Source: an uncultured Collinsella sp.
Lineage (GTDB): Bacteria; Actinomycetota; Coriobacteriia; Coriobacteriales; Coriobacteriaceae
Direction: 5' to 3'
Length of the DNA stretch: 30,970 bases
NCBI GenBank assembly: GCA_902494855.1
Contig: CABUVC010000003.1
Location: 1 to 30,970, forward strand
The notes under the pieces were generated by a model. The model saw only the letters and a list, made by a program, of their open reading frames with translations, ran no database searches and was not told where the DNA came from. Made by a program: the position numbers and the translations under genes. This document shows, in pieces, positions 29,474 through 30,970 of this stretch (its first letter is position 1; every line of letters begins with the position of its first letter).

Positions 29474-30379
29474 CTAGGCCGCGAGGGCCTGATTCCGGAA
29501 CTCCTCCGGGGTCAGGCCCTTCAATCTTACCTGCCTCCGGCTCGTGTTCCAGTGGACTATGTATTCCTCCAGGTCGCGTTTGAAATCCTCGAACGTCTTC
29601 CACTCGCGGCCCCTGTAGAACTCGTCCTTGACGTGGCCGAAGAGCTGCTCGGTGGCGGCATTGTCGATGCAGTTCGCCTTCCTGGACATGCTCTGGACGA
29701 TGCCGGCGGCCTCGAGCCTGGATGTGTACGAGGCGTGCTGGTACTGCCAGCCCCGGTCCGAGTGCATGGTCGGGGCGGCGCCCTCGGGGATCTTGGACAG
29801 CAGCTCGTCGAGCATCCTCACCTGCTGGGACATGTCGGGCGTGGTCGATATGTCGCTCGCCACGATCTCCTTGGTGCAGAAGTCCAGCGTCGGGGCCCAG
29901 TAGGCCTTGCCGCCAGCCACCTTGAACTCGGTGACGTCCGTCCCCAGCTTCTGCCACGGGGCCCCGGCGTCGAAATCCCTCGCGATCACGTTCTCGAACG
30001 TCCTGCCGACGACGCCCCTGTACGAGTTGTACCTGTGGTAGGCCGTCTCGCGTCTGATCCCGCAGCGGATCCCCATCTCGCGCATCATCTTGAGCACGGT
30101 CTTGTTGGCTATCACGGCCCCCTCTTCCGCCCTGAGGCACATCGCTATCTGCCGGTGCCCGCAGCCGTTGGCGGTGCGCGAGAAGATCTCGGCGGCCGCC
30201 TCCCGGAGCTCGGGGCGCGTGGGCCTCGGCGGGTGCGCGAGGGCGTAGTAGTAGGTCGACCGCTTGAGCTCGGCGCATGCGAGCAGGTGCCCGAGCGCGT
30301 GCCCCTCGGCGCGCAGGGCCGCGACCGCTTCGGCCTTCGCCCTGGTCAGAGCCCGTCCCTCTCGACCAGGGCGCGTAAT
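29474..30379 (-). CDS. IS3-family transposase OrfB (made by -1 frameshift from OrfA)
   Basis: This is the catalytic half of the transposase. In the -1 frame relative to orfA it is open for 302 codons from the slippage site at 30379-30385 to the stop at 29474. The N-terminal part (LKRSTYYYAL, RTANGCGHRQIAMCL) is the HTH_21-type region; the retroviral-integrase-like domain carries the DDE triad in LGTDVTEF, MHSDRGWQYQ and NCIDNAATEQLFGHVKDE. The WNTSRRQVRLKGLTPEEFR ending is typical of the IS150 group. An internal ATG at 30142 could start only a truncated product, so the OrfAB fusion is the probable enzyme. All catalytic residues are present. Confidence 0.88.
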   Translation of the reverse strand: MTRPGREGRALTRAKAEAVAALRAEGHALGHLLACAELKRSTYYYALAHPPRPTRPELREAAAEIFSRTANGCGHRQIAMCLRAEEGAVIANKTVLKMMREMGIRCGIRRETAYHRYNSYRGVVGRTFENVIARDFDAGAPWQKLGTDVTEFKVAGGKAYWAPTLDFCTKEIVASDISTTPDMSQQVRMLDELLSKIPEGAAPTMHSDRGWQYQHASYTSRLEAAGIVQSMSRKANCIDNAATEQLFGHVKDEFYRGREWKTFEDFKRDLEEYIVHWNTSRRQVRLKGLTPEEFRNQALAA

Positions 30380-30837
30380 TTTTTTAGGTAGGCCACCTCG
30401 GCCTCGAGCCTACGGCACCGCTCCTCGAGCTCCTCCTCGCGGGTCCGCGGCCTCGCCCTGGAACCGCTCGGCCGGCCCTTGGGCCTCGGGCGCAGGGCCT
30501 CCGCGCCGCCCCGGCGGTATAGCGCGCACCACTTCTTGAGCGGCGACATCGACATTATGCCGAACGCCGCCATCGCCTCGGTCTTCGTCATGCCGCCGTC
30601 GACGACGGCGGAGGCGGCGGCGACCTTCTGCTCGTATGTGTACCTGCCCTGCTTTCCGTCCATGCGCAGCAGCACCTCGCTCCCGAACGCGCGGTATATC
30701 TCCTGCCATCTTCTCACGGCTTCCGCGGGAAGCGAAAGGGCAATCGCGGCAGATTTATACCCGTGCCCGAGCTCGAAGAGCCCTATGGCCGCCTTCCTGG
30801 CCTCGACATCATGCTTCACCCTCAAATCAACGCGCAT
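30346..30837 (-). CDS. IS3-family transposase OrfA (DNA-binding subunit)
   Basis: The 163-residue protein has two helix-turn-helix segments (SAAIALSLPAEAVRRWQEIY and TKTEAMAAFGIMSMSPLKKWCALY), a basic linker and a C-terminal leucine-zipper-like coiled coil (EEELEERCRRLEAEVAYLKKLRAL). It closely resembles InsJ of IS150 in length, layout and its YLKKLRAL ending. It binds the terminal repeats and, by frameshifting at A AAA AAA (30379-30385), supplies the N-terminus of the OrfAB transposase. GGGAGG lies eight bases before the ATG but within a hairpin. Confidence 0.88.
   Translation of the reverse strand: MRVDLRVKHDVEARKAAIGLFELGHGYKSAAIALSLPAEAVRRWQEIYRAFGSEVLLRMDGKQGRYTYEQKVAAASAVVDGGMTKTEAMAAFGIMSMSPLKKWCALYRRGGAEALRPRPKGRPSGSRARPRTREEELEERCRRLEAEVAYLKKLRALVERDGL
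30379..30385 (-). other. Programmed -1 frameshift site of the IS element
   Basis: On the minus strand orfA reads CTA AAA AAA TTA. Seven consecutive A residues allow the paired tRNAs to slip back one base, and the next codon then reads ATT in the orfB frame, which is open to its stop. This agrees with the A6-A7 slippery sites known in IS3 elements. Confidence 0.85.
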
Positions 30838-30844
30838 AAAGAAA

Positions 30845-30878
30845 GCCTCCCATTTCTCATGTCCAAGAAATGGGAGGC
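30845..30878 (-). promoter_or_regulatory. Hairpin at the IS end that hides the transposase ribosome binding site
   Basis: GCCTCCCATTTCT (30845-30857) and AGAAATGGGAGGC (30866-30878) are a perfect 13-bp inverted repeat with an 8-base loop. In the transposase direction the stem is followed by TTTCTTT and then the orfA ATG. It therefore resembles both a terminator against incoming transcripts and a stem sequestering the GGGAGG ribosome binding site. One arm lies within the terminal inverted repeat. Confidence 0.7.
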
Positions 30879-30929
30879 AGTTCAGTTTGGCTACCCGGGC
30901 TTTACTTTGTCGATATGTTCGACTGGCTG

Positions 30930-30970
30930 TTAGTGGGTCTTGCGGCGCTTGATCAGCATGATGAGGGCTA
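30930..30970 (-). CDS. 3' end of a membrane or cell-wall-anchored protein gene (runs off right edge)
   Basis: The last 12 codons before a TAA (30932-30930) read ALIMLIKRRKTH. A hydrophobic stretch followed by a short basic tail is the usual C-terminus of a sortase-anchored (LPXTG-type) surface protein or of a membrane protein with a cytoplasmic end. Too little is visible to choose. The insertion sequence lies 45 bp beyond its stop. Confidence 0.45.
   Translation of the reverse strand, partial: ALIMLIKRRKTH

Larger units (their letters stand above)
29436..30884 (-). mobile_element. IS3-family (IS150-group) insertion sequence, 1449 bp
   Basis: The ends are imperfect 24-bp inverted repeats (29436-29459 and 30861-30884), 20 of 24 positions alike. 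Both begin TGAACTGC and end TCTTGGAC reading inward. Between them lie orfA and orfB on the minus strand, joined by an A7 frameshift site, so the element looks complete and potentially active. The bases flanking the ends (AGA and GTT) do not form a direct repeat, so no target duplication is visible. Codon use (many AGG, GGG, CTC) differs from neighbouring genes. Confidence 0.9.

Noticed and set aside
29463..30278. Long Arg/Ala-rich minus-strand frame within the IS element
   Set aside because: It overlaps orfB in another frame and lacks the DDE motifs; orfB in the frame reached by -1 slippage at A7 carries them.
1..30970. tRNA, rRNA, CRISPR arrays, prophage or toxin-antitoxin genes
   Set aside because: I looked for cloverleaf-like sequence, conserved rRNA stretches, regularly spaced repeats and small paired genes and saw none.

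Overview
The window is a G+C-rich stretch of an actinobacterial chromosome. Gene content, codon use, strong GGAGG-type ribosome binding sites and recurring TACAAT -10 boxes fit a gut member of the Coriobacteriia, most like Collinsella. That placement is an inference from sequence feel and was not tested by any search. I see no tRNA, rRNA, CRISPR array or prophage.

Layout. 1-437: 5' end of a membrane-anchored protein gene on the minus strand. 713-1144: small heat-shock protein. 1226-6462: MBL-fold hydrolase (minus), then the housekeeping run tilS, hpt, ftsH. 6641-10328: a class I/II aminotransferase, a PHP phosphoesterase and, convergent, an RNA uracil-C5 methyltransferase. 10668-12984: a three-gene polar amino-acid ABC importer with a well-defined promoter and two palindromes. 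13282-15357: an EF-G paralogue with degenerate GTPase motifs behind a structured leader. 15487-16452: a signal-anchored DNA/RNA endonuclease (minus). 16572-23994: a LacI-type regulator divergent from a six-gene sugar operon. 24302-27230: larE (minus), a HAD phosphatase and a second LacI-type regulator (minus). 27543-29390: glmS. 29436-30884: an intact-looking IS150-group IS3 element. 30930-30970: the C-terminal tail of another minus-strand gene.

The most interesting unit is the sugar operon. It encodes fructose-family PTS EIIBC and EIIA, a GatZ/KbaZ-family protein without its GatY aldolase partner, a small-type transaldolase with transaldolase rather than aldolase active-site residues, and a split transketolase. 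Together these could import a sugar as its phosphate, epimerise it and feed it straight into the non-oxidative pentose phosphate network without a dedicated kinase or aldolase. Three of the four gaps between genes longer than 60 bp contain strong hairpins, so the operon may be expressed in segments. Two LacI-type regulators in the window have candidate operators that share an ATGCGTTT core.

A second theme is repeated hairpin DNA. Several perfect or near-perfect inverted repeats carrying GGGGACAG-like cores lie between genes (6516-6585, 10436-10576, 24074-24124 paired with 27282-27332, 27346-27380, possibly 15426-15462). They look like REP/REPIN elements; no cognate transposase lies in the window.
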